A stretch of 64,000 bases of DNA from Datisca glomerata (Eukaryota; Streptophyta; Magnoliopsida; Cucurbitales; Datiscaceae): positions 444,715-508,714 of the forward strand of contig QANY01005361.1 of the NCBI GenBank assembly GCA_003255025.1. The letters are read 5' to 3'. Within the stretch, counting starts at the first letter, position 1, and every line of letters begins with the position of its first letter. Under the pieces are notes generated by a model that was not told the DNA's origin, made no database searches, and was given only the letters and a program-made list of their open reading frames with translations. The translations under genes and the position numbers were made by a program. Below, piece by piece: positions 47,091-58,909 of this stretch.

Positions 47091-48159
47091 CTAGAAAACC
47101 CACATACAGTTATAAGCCTGGAACTAAGATCTACATATCAAAATGGGACAACTGCAAGAAAGATCAAATTTCAAAAATCCACAACAAAAATAACCCTCAT
47201 TATTTTTATCATGCAAGAATAGCCCACATATAAAAAGTTGGGAATAGAGCCACTTGGAATAGGTCTTCCCACTTCATGAGGTTGAACCTCTTATGCTTGC
47301 AACTTTAATGTCTAACTGTTAAAATTATATATATGTATGAGTGAATTCTTAATAAACTTCATGTCATCATCTGTTTTCTTCATATTATTGTCTTATAAAC
47401 TTACTTGTTTATGTTCTTTGTTGATTCTTCTTCTTGAACTCCATTTCCGTAGCCGACTTCATTTTCTTCATGTCATTATCGGCGTTACCATCATCCACAT
47501 CAATGATATCATCCTTATTATTCATGAGTATTGACTATTTCCTAACACAAAAAAGCATTTTATTAAAATAATTCACTACCTTGTTGTCATTAGTATTTTC
47601 TTCTTTTCTCACAATATTATCTAAGTTTCACATAACGTCGAATGTCACACTTAGAAACTCTCATATCTTCATGTCATTGCCTTCTTCCTTGTATCATTTA
47701 AATATTGGTTCTCATGGAGAACTTTCAATTTGGAAGGTTAATAACATTTGATTTTTTGGCGATGTGCTCTGATTAATGATATACCCAAATTGTGTTCGAC
47801 TTCATCATTTAAAGTCTCTGTATCTTTGTCTAACTTCTTTCCCTCGCCCTTTGAAAGGGCCATGAAATTTGATTTTTCCTCCTCTAACATCACTATAAAT
47901 GCTTGAATGACAAGTTGCATACAAGTAGCCAAATTTTACTGGTAAATATTTATTTCGTAGTAATTATTAGTTGTTATATATTTGTTTAAATAATCTAAAT
48001 AAACTGAAAGTTATATACTTACATCTTTGCTGCTAAATATTGACTGATTAAAGCTTCACGTATCAGCTAATAATTATTCTGAGGCTAATGTCAATGCATG
48101 TGCTAATAAAAACTTATTTTGCTTTTATCAGGATTTGAGCATAAATACTGTCTAAATAA
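47091..48159. other. Spacer, no recognised gene
   Basis: AT-rich. A minus-strand frame at 47738-47932 (MATCMQLVIQAF..., Lys/Glu-rich middle) has no recognisable family and no supporting context. Confidence 0.45.
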
Positions 48160-49910
48160 GAAATGAGAGTGATGCCCGCAATTTAGGAGAAGGACGAGTG
48201 CACCTAAAATTCACATTTGAGAATAATCTTACATTAGATAATATCTTAGAAGTTCCAGAAATTAGAAAAAATATAGTTAGTGTTATTTTGTTAGTTGATC
48301 AATGATTTAAAATATTATTTGAGTTTAATAGAGCTGTTACTAGTAGACATGATAATTTTATTGGCAAAGGATACTTGGTAGATGGTTTTTTTAAATTCAA
48401 TGTTATATCATCTTGATGTAGTAATGAAATTTGTAGCTCTTCAATAATTATTGCAGATATTGAATACTCTAATTTTTGGCATGATAGACTTGGTCATATT
48501 AATGTTAATTCTATTAAAAGAATGATAAGCATGAATTTGATTCTCAAATTAAAATTAAATATCGAATGAAAATGTGAAATCTGTTTTTAGGCAAAACAAC
48601 CAAAAAATCCTTTTAAATCAATAGAATGAGAAAATACATTGCTTGAATTAATGCATAGTGATATATGTGATGGTAAAACTTTTGACTCGTAGAGGTAAGA
48701 AATATTTTATAACATCAAATGATTATTTTTCAAGATATTACTATATTTATCTGATTAGTTCTAAAGATGAGTTATTTAATAAATTTAATATGTTTTTAGG
48801 AAAAACAACCGAAAAAGCCTTTTAAATCAGTAGAAAGAGAAACTACATTGCTTGAATTAATTTATAGTCATATATGTGATTGTAAATTTTGGCTCGTAAT
48901 GGTAAGAAATGTTTTATAACATTAAATGATGATTTTTCAAGATATTGCTATCTTTATTGATTAGTTTTAAAGATGAGTTATTTAATAAATATAAGATTTA
49001 TAAAGCCGAGGTTTAAAATCAACTTGAAAAGAAAAAATAATAATGTTAAGATCCGCTAGAGGAAGTGAGTATGTTTCAACAAAAATGACTAATTTTTGTA
49101 ATGCATGTGGAATTATACGTCAATTGATCCATCCTTATGCTCCTCAATCTAACGACATTGCTAAAATAAAGAACCGTACTTAATTATATATGGTTAATAC
49201 AATGTTAATTAGTTCATATTTTCTTGATAAATTATAGGGCGAGGCTTCATATTCAGCTTGTTTGATATTAAATAGAGTACCACCTTATAAAGACTTTGCT
49301 AAAACCCCATTTGAAAAAATAAAAAAATAAGAAGCCTAATTTAAAATTTCTTAAAGTGTGGGGGTGTTTGGCTAAACTTAATAATCCTATAAATAAGAAA
49401 GGAAAATTAGGTGAAAAATGATTGATTGTATTTTTGTTGGTTATTCTTTGAATAGTGTAACTTCTAGGTTTTTAATCTTGAATTCTAATTGTTTGATTTT
49501 TCTAAATATACTATTTCTAAGTCTTGCGATGCAAATTTCTTTGAAAATATTTTTTAACTAGTCTTCCACTTGGATGTAAAATGGTTGTCAATAGATTTTT
49601 AGGAAAAGTTAAGAACTAATGGATTTGTAGAAAAATTTAAAGCTAGACTTATAGATAAAAGTTTTAAAATAAATTATTTTGTAGATTTTTTTATACTTAC
49701 TATGCTGAAAATAGAATCATTACTATTAGATTTTCAATTGCCATTACTTCTATTTATAAATTATAAATTCACCAAATGGATGTTAAAACAACTTTCTTAA
49801 ATGGTAAATTGAATGGAGGAATTTATATGGATCAACCTGAAAGTTTTGTTTTACCTGGACAAGAAACTAAAGTTTGTAAACTTGCAAAATCTCTTTGAGC
49901 ATTATATTAA
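48160..49910 (+). pseudogene. copia protease-integrase-RT remnant (plus strand)
   Basis: Plus-strand text: NLTLDNILEVPEIRKNIVSV near 48225, IGKGYLVDGFFKFNV near 48365, FWHDRLGHINVNSIKRMI near 48477 (integrase HHCC end), ELMHSDICD near 48645, FITSNDYFSRYYYIYLIS near 48712 (core, first Asp), IRQLIHPYAPQSNDIAKIKN near 49112, WGCLAKLNNP near 49360, QMDVKTTFLNGKLNGGIYMD near 49775 and QPESFVLPGQETKVCKLAK to 49890. Stops are abundant. RT ends abruptly at 49910, where a gypsy LTR begins. It carries an internal duplication at 48584-48990. Confidence 0.85.
48584..48990 (+). repeat. 209-bp tandem duplication inside the copia integrase
   Basis: TTTTTAGGCAAAACAACC at 48584 recurs as TTTTTAGGAAAAACAACC at 48793. 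The copies stay alignable through TTGCTTGAATTAAT, TTTTTCAAGATATT and GATGAGTTATTTAATAAAT to about 48990. Several substitutions and a short deletion show that the event is old. Confidence 0.88.
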
Positions 49911-50244
49911 TGTCATGACATACATATGAGAAGATCTAGATCGAAAAATTTATAAGAGAGATGTGGAACTTGAAGGACCATTGGATGGAAGAAATAGTTA
50001 TAAAAGAAGATTCCAGAGGAGATTCATCCCAACAGCTCTATTGCAAATCTTAACCTCCATGAAACCGCTCCACAAAAGCGCGACGGAAAAGTAGAAAAGT
50101 AATAAATGTAGTTATGTATATAAATAGAGGATGATATGACCTTAAATGGCACGACCGAATACAACCAAACCAAGCTTTCTTAGCTCAATTTCTCTTTATT
50201 CTTATTGTCTCATTACTCTTGAGCTTCTAAAAATTTCCTTTACA
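49911..50244 (+). repeat. LTR of a gypsy-type element nested in copia
   Basis: It begins TGTCATGACATACATATG and ends TTTCCTTTACA, 334 bp, with a TATA box (TATATAAATAGAGG) at about 50117. It is followed by a TTTGGTGCTATAATCGAGAG segment that fits a degenerate PBS. It interrupts copia RT at its left edge. A partner LTR was not found. Confidence 0.7.
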
Positions 50245-50319
50245 ATTTGGTGCTATAATCGAGAGTAATTTAATAAGCTCAAGAGAACATCTAAAAAAGC
50301 TGAGGACTAGACCAAACAT

Positions 50320-51250
50320 GATTCGTAATGATGGAAATATTGCTGATCACGTTGACCAGCCCACACCTTAAATGGATGTACACGGAATGATCCAGACCAT
50401 CCTAGCTGGAATGGAAGAAATGGAATGACGTAATAGTGAAACTCTTCGCAATGCATGACAAACTGTCTAGGACCAAATAAATGCGTTACAACGAAAACTA
50501 GTGGAAATGCACGCATGGAAGTGAGTCAATGGACGAACATCAAGGAACAGGAAAACTGTGAGAACCAGCGCGCTGAACAGGATGGGCATGATGCCAGGCA
50601 AATAAACCCTGAAGCAAGTCAAAATGTGTGACAGGAAGACATCGAAGTCCAATCATGTGACAACGAGAGAGAAGTAGACAGAGAAACTCGTCCATTAGGA
50701 CCTATAACGGAAAAAGTTGTGGAAGAAATGTTGGAAAGAAAAATTATGGAAAGACAGAAGCTAGGGAGTGTCGGAAAAGGGGACTTGGAGTAACTTATGT
50801 GTTCATCTTTGAGTCCTGGAATACTTGTCGCTTCAGTCCTGAAGAAATTCACCGCTCCTAAATTTTAGTTTTATGAAGGGAATTCTGATCTCATTTAGGC
50901 AATTTAAGCTAGTTATCACCTTTTACTAACATGAAGACAAGCTAATGCTCAAGATGTTCCTAACTAGTCTGGACGATAATGCTCTAAAATGGTATCATTT
51001 CCTTCCTTTTCATTCGATTAATAATTTTACCACCATGTCTTTTTTTCCCTAGAACCGTACTCCACATATCAATTAGTTATGGAGGATTCAGAGTATCTCT
51101 TTACATGAATACACACAAAAATTCAAAGACGAAATGGCTAATTTTTAAAATTACGATGATCGAGTGGCAAGACAAGCTTTTAGACGGGTCTGGACCTTAA
51201 ATTTCCACTGTTTAATGATTTGCTAAAAATGTAACCATTATCAATGGCAT
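50320..51250 (+). pseudogene. gypsy gag remnant
   Basis: Plus-strand text after the LTR: MIRNDGNIADHVDQPTP near 50319, then in broken frames KMFLTSLDDNALKWYHFLP near 50955, HEYTQKFKDEMANF near 51108 and YDDRVARQAFRRG-like text to about 51220. This corresponds to the gag block with 'F..SL...A..W...LP..SI..F' and 'L..Y...F' typical of Ty3/gypsy. Stops are frequent and no zinc knuckle, protease or RT follows, so the element is truncated. Minus-strand frames here (50307-50852) are shadows. Confidence 0.55.
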
Positions 51251-51616
51251 AGATGTTCCAGCAAGCTCAAACTTATATTACACTAGAAGAAGAAAAGAAA
51301 AGTTTGATGAAATTGTCAGAATGGAGAATGAAAGAACATTGGAAAGATGACCAGAACTCTAGTTCTGGAAAGAAGAGAATGAAGAAAACGAAAAATAAAT
51401 GATGGGCGAAATGAGTACAGGAGGGGGGTTCTGAGAAATGTGGATGGACAACGGACGATCCCATTTCTAGTACCTAACTTCCTTCAAGTAAGGATGTACA
51501 AAAGGAGTTATGGCTCTTAAACAACGTATATGCAACTTGACATCTATAGTTCGGCATGCCCTCGTACTTTTATAGAATACACTATCAATCTTGTACTTTT
51601 GAAGTATTTCACATTA
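51251..51616. other. Spacer
   Basis: Continuation after the gypsy gag with Lys/Glu-rich broken frames. Nothing identifiable. Confidence 0.4.
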
Positions 51617-52010
51617 TTAATAAGATGTTGTATACAATAGCCATGATGAGCATATAGAAAAGATTGAAAAAATGAATTGTGGTATGTTATTATGTCCGTA
51701 GGAAATAATTATCAACTCTTCTAGAAATCCAATCGCACAACTCAACTTATCTACAAACCATTTCCATGACAAATCATTCTCAGAGTCCACAATGAAAAAA
51801 GCCAATGGAAATATTTGGTCATGACCATCACATAACAAACCAATGAGGAGTGTACCATTATACTTGTTTGTTTGAAACGTCTCATCGAACCCAATAATAG
51901 GTCTACAATGTCGACTACCGCTCAAAGAAGGACCTATCACCATGAAAAAGTGCTTCATCCTACTGTCACAATAAGTTTTCAAATGTGTGACAGTACCTTT
52001 AACATATAAA
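51617..52010 (-). pseudogene. Mutator-like (MULE) transposase fragment
   Basis: The minus strand reads KHFFMVIGPSLSGSRHCRPI, IGFDETFQTNKYNGTLLIGL, DGHDQIFPLAFFIVDSEND and SWKWFVDKL, then IIISYGHNNI. This is the central catalytic (DDE) part of MULE transposases: the first Asp sits in the GFDETF motif, where I(A/G)xDGTH is usual, and the DRH-type motif reads YGHNN, so a second catalytic Asp is lost. About 130 of the family's 600-800 residues remain. No terminal inverted repeats were found around it. Confidence 0.82.
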
Positions 52011-52090
52011 AAAATACTTACTAACCAAATAAACTTATTCATGTAACTGAATTGAATAAGTATTAAAACAATGACTAAATATCTACCCAT

Positions 52091-53439
52091 AGTACATACA
52101 TTTATGCATACCAGGATTATTTTTCTTCAAGTGGAAGCAATAAGAATCAAATATCATATAAGACTCTTCCAAAGATCCCTGAATCATATCAGGAGCTCCA
52201 ATATTTTTCAATTTTTGCATGTCGGGCGTCGGGTGCTAACAAACTTTTACGCTAATTATAGGCATGGGGTGGGAACCTGGCTAGGACCAGCTCATAAAAT
52301 TACATGCCGGGCTTCGCATGGCTGCGTTTTACATGTGTTAGGCCAACGGGCGGCCCAAAACTTGTTGACACCCCTAGTTCTTTTCCACTAACTTCTCTTC
52401 TATTTGTTTCTCATCGACTAAATGTTACTTATGTCGGGTTGTTGATTAGTTTACATTTTCCCTTTCAAATTTTACATCTGCTTGGTTCGGGTTCCAATGA
52501 TTTTCTTACTTTATAAACATTATTTTTTGTTTTAAGAGGCAGATTGGGCCGAGAAAAGAGGTACATGCAAAAAGAAAAAGAAGGTTTAAGTGAGACGAGC
52601 TCTCTTGTGTGCTTATCATTTTGGGCATATTTTATTAATTGGTTGCTTGATTATTTATTTGTATTTATTTTGATCTACGAAAATTGTGTTTTGAATTCAA
52701 ATCTCGATTTCTAAATATTTTTCTATATTAGATTGGCAATTAGTATTTATCTTAATTCAACCAGTTTAATTTTCAAATTCAAATCTCAATTTTCAAATCC
52801 GATCTTTTCATATTAGACATTAACAAAATTTGTGTCATATTGATCGTTCAATTGATATTGGAGCTTGGTGTTGTATTTTTAAATGACTTAACCTTCTTGA
52901 GCTAGCACATACTTAGGTTTTGTTTTTGAACAAGAAAAATCTATTTCAAATTCTCCGTTTTTATGAGTAGTTCTAGAGCGGTTAAGTTTTAGTGGTTGTG
53001 ACGTGACAATCATCCAGAAGCTGAAATTTTATCAATTATTATAATGATTTCAAAATGAACATATTAAAGATTGACACATGATTTGATAATTAAAATTTAA
53101 CCTATAACTTGATCATGTTAGAAGTGTTCTTTTTTTATGGTGAAGATTTTAGTATTTGAAAGGTTAAAATGAAAACATTTTACTATCTTTTCTTATCACT
53201 TATCAGGATGTTGTTTAAATGGTCCTTTTATTCATAGATCCTTCCACAACGTGTCACAATTTTCTCTTCGTGCACGAGCTTAATCTTCACAACTCTTTGT
53301 CATAAGTACCAATTTTGCACTTTGATTTTTCCTACACACTTGGTTAAAAAGTTAATATAAAAAGTTATGTAGAATCATCAAAATTGTTATTTTACTAGGG
53401 TCAACAATTTCTGTACTTCAAGTACATAAGTAATTTACT
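52091..53439. other. Spacer with unclassified repeat-like GC patch
   Basis: 52215-52380 is GC-richer and ends ACACCCCTAG, wording often seen at plant transposon edges, but no boundary could be set. The rest is AT-rich with no gene. Confidence 0.4.
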
Positions 53440-53930
53440 TCCCAAGTCAGTGAGGTGAGCAAAGGAACAGTAGCTTTGTGAGAATGTCAACGATTTGGGA
53501 AATAGTTGGAACATAGCAAACTGGGTGAGCAACCTTCTCATGAATAAAGTGCATATCGATTTCGACATGTTTTATATGAGAATAAAACACAAGATTCAAA
53601 GCAAGTGATTTAGCACTTTGGTTATCACACCATAATACAGGTGTACGTGGTATGGAGTTTGAGTTCTTTGAGGAGAGAAAGGAGCAATAATCTGTCATAG
53701 CCCACAAGAGACAAAGGATGATACTAAGACTTAGTACTAGAACAAGTGACAAAATGTTGTTTGTGAGAACTCCAGTTAATAATATTTACTCTAGGGAAGT
53801 TAAATAATTTCTATCGTCGAGCGAGCTAGCCCAATCTACATTAGAGTAATCATCTAAGCAGATATAAGTGGATGGTTTGAAACGGTGAACAAGATGGAGA
53901 ATTCCACACTGTTAATGTAGAGACATTGAA
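53440..53930 (-). pseudogene. copia RNase H fragment
   Basis: The minus strand reads, from 53930, YSNVDWASSLDDRN (first Asp region), then SIPRTPVLWCDNQSAKSLAL with a catalytic Asp, HIKHVEIDMHFIHEKVAH, CYVPTISQIVDILTKLL, and stops soon after. This is the C-terminal end of a copia pol. The 'AEAEY' block is replaced by unrelated residues through frameshift. It has no neighbouring RT; a solitary piece. Confidence 0.85.
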
Positions 53931-54599
53931 ATTATGGTACTTTATATAATGAGACATATAGGACTGAGAACCGACAAATTTGAATCTCTAATAAAATCGC
54001 TAGCAGATAGAGTATTTCATTTCTATCATACTGATGATCATATATAAGTTGATCACAATTTTATGTAATAAACATACTCATTTTTATAATGTTATGTTTA
54101 TTATTTAATTAGTATAGGTTCGTATAACGAACTCAATTACTTGGAACTTGGAAGTATATAATAAAGTAAATAGTTGATAATCTTAATTTACAAAATGAAA
54201 CAAATTCTTTCATTATGTAGTCTGATAAATAGTTCTTTATGTATTGATTTAGGTCTTGAATGATATGGCCCCTCACTTTATGATAAAATCATAAATGTAT
54301 CATACATTAGAGAATCAATGAAAGTCGAGAATAAATAAGTAACTAGAGAGTTAACGAATGCGGCCTCTAGTTATGAACAATTTATTGAGGATAAGTCTTA
54401 TGTGACCAACAACTCTTCATAGGTCAGCCCTATCTCATAGACACACTAGCCCTTAGTTTTGAAGGAAATTCAGAAAACAGTGAACCTGGATGCAAAGTGG
54501 GCTTCGATGGGTCCATATTCTTAGCACAAACCGGTGAAGGCATTAGCGCAATGAAAAACTGTCATGGCCTTAAGATCTAATTACTAAATGATCTAATAT
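53931..54599. other. Spacer, possible retrotransposon leader
   Basis: No coding domain. AT-rich text with short repeats; class not determined. Confidence 0.35.
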
Positions 54600-55480
54600 A
54601 AAAATCATACCCTTGATGTGTGAACCCCAAAAATCAAATCATTTTCTTCACAATACGATCCACTATATATGCATGAACTCTGTCCTCGATTTAAGCGCAA
54701 AACCATGGATATCATGAGAAGAGTCACCGCGGTTGCTGCCATTTTTTGTCATTAACCGCCACAAACTGCCGCCTCTGATTGCCAGAATCTTCCATTTATT
54801 ACCGTCAAACATAAATCGACACCTTACGATATTTTTTTGCTATTTCTCTAGTGATCAACCGATCACAGTGTGTGGGCAATTGGAAGAAAAATCTCACTTT
54901 TCTTTCCTCTAAATTTTTGGCTGGGGAGAATGATAAGTCTCTCTGGGGTTTTCTCTTTTCTCAATAATGATGCCAATAAGCCTATGTTACATTTCTGAGA
55001 GGAGCCTCCTATGTGTTTCCCCTCCATTATATAGTACCATGTATAATTAGATAAACTAGTATCTAACTAATATATACACCTTTTGTTCCTTAAGTATCAA
55101 ATCTGATTCTAATGATCAACCACGCTAATTTTCATACTTGATACATCAAGTCAAATTACCAAATCCCTAAGCGTTTAATTTAATATAATCACACAAACAT
55201 ATTTTGTTAACGGGTACTCTGTCCTTTACATAAAAGTGTCTATGGATTCTACTGTTAAGAATCTATGCATCATCACTATCTAACAATCCAATCATCCAAC
55301 CTACATATATTGACTCATAAAATCTCAACCATAGTAAATCAAGACAACTCAACCATTAAATATGAGTTCGTATCTCTTTCAAGATCAATAGCACTTATAA
55401 CATAATAGGAATTAATTATGATTTTATAAAGATAGTACTTTCACGGTAAATCAAACTCATTAGAGACAACTATATTTCCT
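54600..55480 (-). repeat. Probable 3' LTR of copia family Z
   Basis: Follows the RNase H at 55540 on the minus strand and is homologous to the isolated block at 44105-45475. Two independent copies in different contexts support a dispersed LTR. Ends not resolved. Confidence 0.6.
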
Positions 55481-55539
55481 CGCTATATGATCTCCTTTAT
55501 GAGATGATACTGCCACTCAGATTCTGATCCAGATTGTGA

Positions 55540-56534
55540 CAATCATGTCAATCTCTAACTTTACTAGGCTCTCCTAGGATTTTGTCCATTGTGATTAACT
55601 TCCATTGCATCTTCTGAAGCAACTACATATTCAAATTCCATGGTTGAGTCCACAATATAATTCTGTTTGTACTCCTCTAACTAAATGCTCCTCCTCCCAG
55701 ATTAAACACATAGCCCGAGGTAGACTTCCTAGAGTCTCCATCTGATTGAAAATTAAAATCCATGTACCTAACTGGTACGAGACTCTCACTATGGTAGGCA
55801 AGCATATAAACCCTCGTTCTCCTAAGATACTTGAGTATATGTTTCACTGTTACACGATGTTCTCTCCCTGGATTTAATTGATATATCCTGACCATGCCTC
55901 CTGTGAAATAGATATCGAGCATACATGAGACTTCCCTCTACAAATGTATAGGGAACTATCTTCATGCTATCTATCTTATATTACGTATTAGAACATTGAT
56001 CCTTGGATATATGGATTTTATGTTTCAAACATAACTGACCTTTCATGGATTCCTACATCGCGAACATCTTCAGAATCTTATCTATATACCCAGATTGGAG
56101 TAAACATATTCTTCTAGATCTTCGATCATAGATGACCTTGATCTTAAGAATATATGTTGCCTCTCACATCATTCATATGAAACTCGTGCGATAGCCATAA
56201 CTTGATGTTAACATTAACCCTACGTCATTTTCAATGAGCAGAATGTTATCTACATAAAGAAACGAAGAAAAATACTATGTTACCTTCCTTTCTCTTGTAC
56301 ACTTATTCATCAAGATCTTGATCAAAATGAAAAGACTTGATTTCTTGATCAAACTTGATGTTCCAAGACCTCGATGATTGTATAAATCAATAAATAGGCC
56401 TATTTATCTTGTAAACCATATTCTCTTGCCTTTTAGCGGTAAAGCCCTCAAGTTGAGACATAAAGATCTTCTATTAATGATTTCCATTAAGAAATGTGGT
56501 CTTATCATCCAATTACCAACTTTTGAAATCGAGA
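55540..56534 (-). pseudogene. copia RT-RNase H remnant (family Z)
   Basis: Minus-strand text: DDKTTFLNGNH and MSQLEGFTAKRQEN near 56510-56410 (RT, before the YVDD box), LYVDNILLIENDVGL near 56255 (the YVDD box reads YVDN), SGYIDKILKMFAM near 56080, LNPGREHRVTVKHILKYLRR near 55870, YHSESLVPVRYMDFNFQSDG and DSRKSTSGYVFNLGGGA near 55700, and IVDSTMEFEYVVASEDAME near 55625. Frames are interrupted by stops and at least three shifts. The 5' edge is cut by the CACTA terminus at 56535. The matching integrase lies beyond the insertion at 62320-63007. Confidence 0.85.
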
Positions 56535-56739
56535 CACTATTACAAAAAGGTGGTTAGATGATGGGTAAAACCTGTTATTATAACCCTTTATTGACGGCTG
56601 ACCGAGTTTCATCTACTAGACTGTCATTTTTCGACATTTAAAAAAAATGTCATTATAAGGGGGTATAATGACGGAGAATCCTTGTCAAAATAAGCCTGCC
56701 ACGAAAAGGAGTTAGTTGACGGGCATTCCCCATCAACAA

Positions 56740-56860
56740 AGGTTGCCGTGAATCGTATTATATGACGGGGGTTCCCCGTCATCTAATGTATCGCGAAGAC
56801 ATGTTAGATGACGGGGATTCCCCGTCATTAAAGGTGCCAATTTTTTTAAGAAAACTGTCA
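56740..56860. repeat. Subterminal palindromic repeats of the CACTA element
   Basis: GACGGGGGTTCCCCGTCATC at about 56763 and GATGACGGGGATTCCCCGTC at about 56814, with a weaker copy GACGGGCATTCCCCATCAAC near 56717. Such motifs are binding sites for the transposase in CACTA elements. Confidence 0.8.
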
Positions 56861-57251
56861 TCAAAAGGAAAAGACTACCTTCCAATGATAATTTACATAC
56901 ATGAATAATCACAAGCGAGCAATTATTTAAATGAAAACCTCTACTCATCATCTAAGATAATGTATAAAGATAAATACTCTTCTCTCATGAAGGAGAGAGC
57001 AAATGAACAAACAAAATTTTGAAGAAAGAACTAAGTCATACAGAAGCAGGCTAGATCATTGTAGGGATATAATGGATGCATAGAAAATAAGCTCTCTCAC
57101 TTTCTCACTCCTAATATTGTGGTTTCCATCAAGAACTTGTCATTGCTGGAATGAGAAGAAATTTATTTTCATGTGAATTTAAGAACACAAATTATCATAA
57201 AAATTCAATAAAAATAAAGAAAACCCACATAAGATAAGAGAAGATCATATA

Positions 57252-57407
57252 AGGCAAATCCCAAGGGTCCCACTTGCAGAAATCCACTTCAGGGGTGAAT
57301 TTAACAAGAGAGTCACTATTGAGCAACTTATTCTTCAAGAAGTGGCTGACCAGCTTCTCATCAGTTGGATGGAATCAATATCCCAATGTATTTGAATCGA
57401 ATTGCAT
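57252..57407 (-). pseudogene. NAC transcription factor N-terminal exon fragment
   Basis: From the ATG at 57407 the minus strand reads MQFDSNTLGY, a TGA stop, FHPTDEKLVSHFLKNKLL, LVKFTPEVDFCKWDPWDLP. This is NAC subdomain A and the start of B, normally ...GFRFHPTDEELV.HYL... and E.D....EPWDLP, where the first NAC intron usually follows. The stop replaces the Arg codon before FHPTDE, as a CGA-to-TGA change would. The remaining NAC subdomains C-E, which bind DNA, were not found. It is a captured or decayed fragment inside the CACTA element. Confidence 0.85.
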
Positions 57408-57409
57408 CA

Positions 57410-58900
57410 GTTTTCCTACGTTTCCAATCTCAATGACATCCAATTTCTAATCATATCATCATGGAACAAAGTAAAGTTATAAAGTAGAAATTGACATAAA
57501 ATACTTAAAGTGGAACATCACACCTTCTAAAACTAAAAGCCATTGTCAAACAGATCCAGCAAAGTCACCAGTTTCCTTCAAACAATCATTTTCATAATTC
57601 CAAAAACCAAGAATAAACCTTCATATGTGTAATTAACACTACCCCCAAAAAAACTGACAAAAACAAAGAAGAAAGAAAAAGAAATAAATCTCCAACACCA
57701 CCTTCTCCACGACCAAATATTCAACTCAAAGAATTAAATCTGATAAAGGTCAAAAGCAAAGCAAAAAGAGATGAAAGTACAATTGCTATTGACAGTTAAC
57801 ACTCTTTAGCAATTATAAAATGAAAAGGTTTATGTGAAGGAAAGCTTTTACAAACCTTGAATAAGTTACATACTAACTCTTAACACTACTTGTCTACGTC
57901 ACTGCTCAAAATTTAGAAGCAAACATAGAACAAATAGCCTTCTTATAGGGAAGAAACCAACAAAAAAACAATGATCATCATCAGTGCTACTTCAAAGGAA
58001 AAAATGCACACACGGCGGATAACAATATAACTTGCAAGAAGAAAAGGAATTTGAAGAAAGAACAATCCCATAGTAAAAATAATAGTGATGCTGGATATTT
58101 ACTTTAACCTCTACGAGAACACATGGGTAACTAAAGTTGCAAAACAATTAGGTGTTAAAAAATCAATAAGTTGTAGAGAAGATGTGTGAAACAATATGCA
58201 ACATCATCCACGCAAACACAAAACTTAATAATGATAATAAGGTACCTTATTCTTTAGCCACAGAAACTGCACTACTAGTAGTGTCATTATTTATAAAAAA
58301 AAAACTTGCTCTAGGTGAACTCTTATTATTGGTTGTGCACTAAGTAAAAGGAAAGCAAATAAGGCCTATAAGGTAAATTAATACACATTCTTCAATCACG
58401 TACACTAAGGCATAAATGCAATGTTTGTAACTCATATTGAGAATAATGTACATAATAAAGAGAGAGAAATGTATTAAAAGATAACAAAACCCAGTTACAC
58501 AAACAAGACTTAGCCTACATTTTTTTATTCAAGTCATTGGAATCCATATCCAAACCAAAATATACTATAAAACAGCGAATACAGTTCATGCTGAATGCAT
58601 TTTAGGACAAGTAATACACAAATAGTGTTACAGTGGCATGCACTATACAAATAGGCATAATACAATGCCCCGGAAACTTGGAATGCATTTAGTACCACAT
58701 TAGTCTATTTAAATGTTAAAGGAGAACCATTTCATCTTCCATGGTGGAAGCACATATCTTCAATTAGAGGATTTTTATTAATGGGTATTTAACTCAATTA
58801 GAGGATTTTAATTTGTAGTGCAGATCTCTACTGACCAAAACCTATTTTGTTTGGTCAAATGCCGAATTTTGTAACCACTATAAATGATAAAAACTATCCA
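57410..58900. other. Non-coding interior of the CACTA element
   Basis: AT-rich intron-like sequence between the NAC and p23 fragments. No further exons recognised. Confidence 0.45.
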
Positions 58901-58909
58901 ACATTTACG

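Noticed and set aside
50307..50852. Minus-strand frames opposite the gypsy leader and gag
   Set aside because: No recognisable motif, and the plus strand reads gag after an LTR and PBS.
58083..58095. Candidate right terminus of the second CACTA element (ends AATAATAGTG)
   Set aside because: Only eight bases match the left terminus, and the p23 exons and subterminal motifs are not arranged to support an end here.
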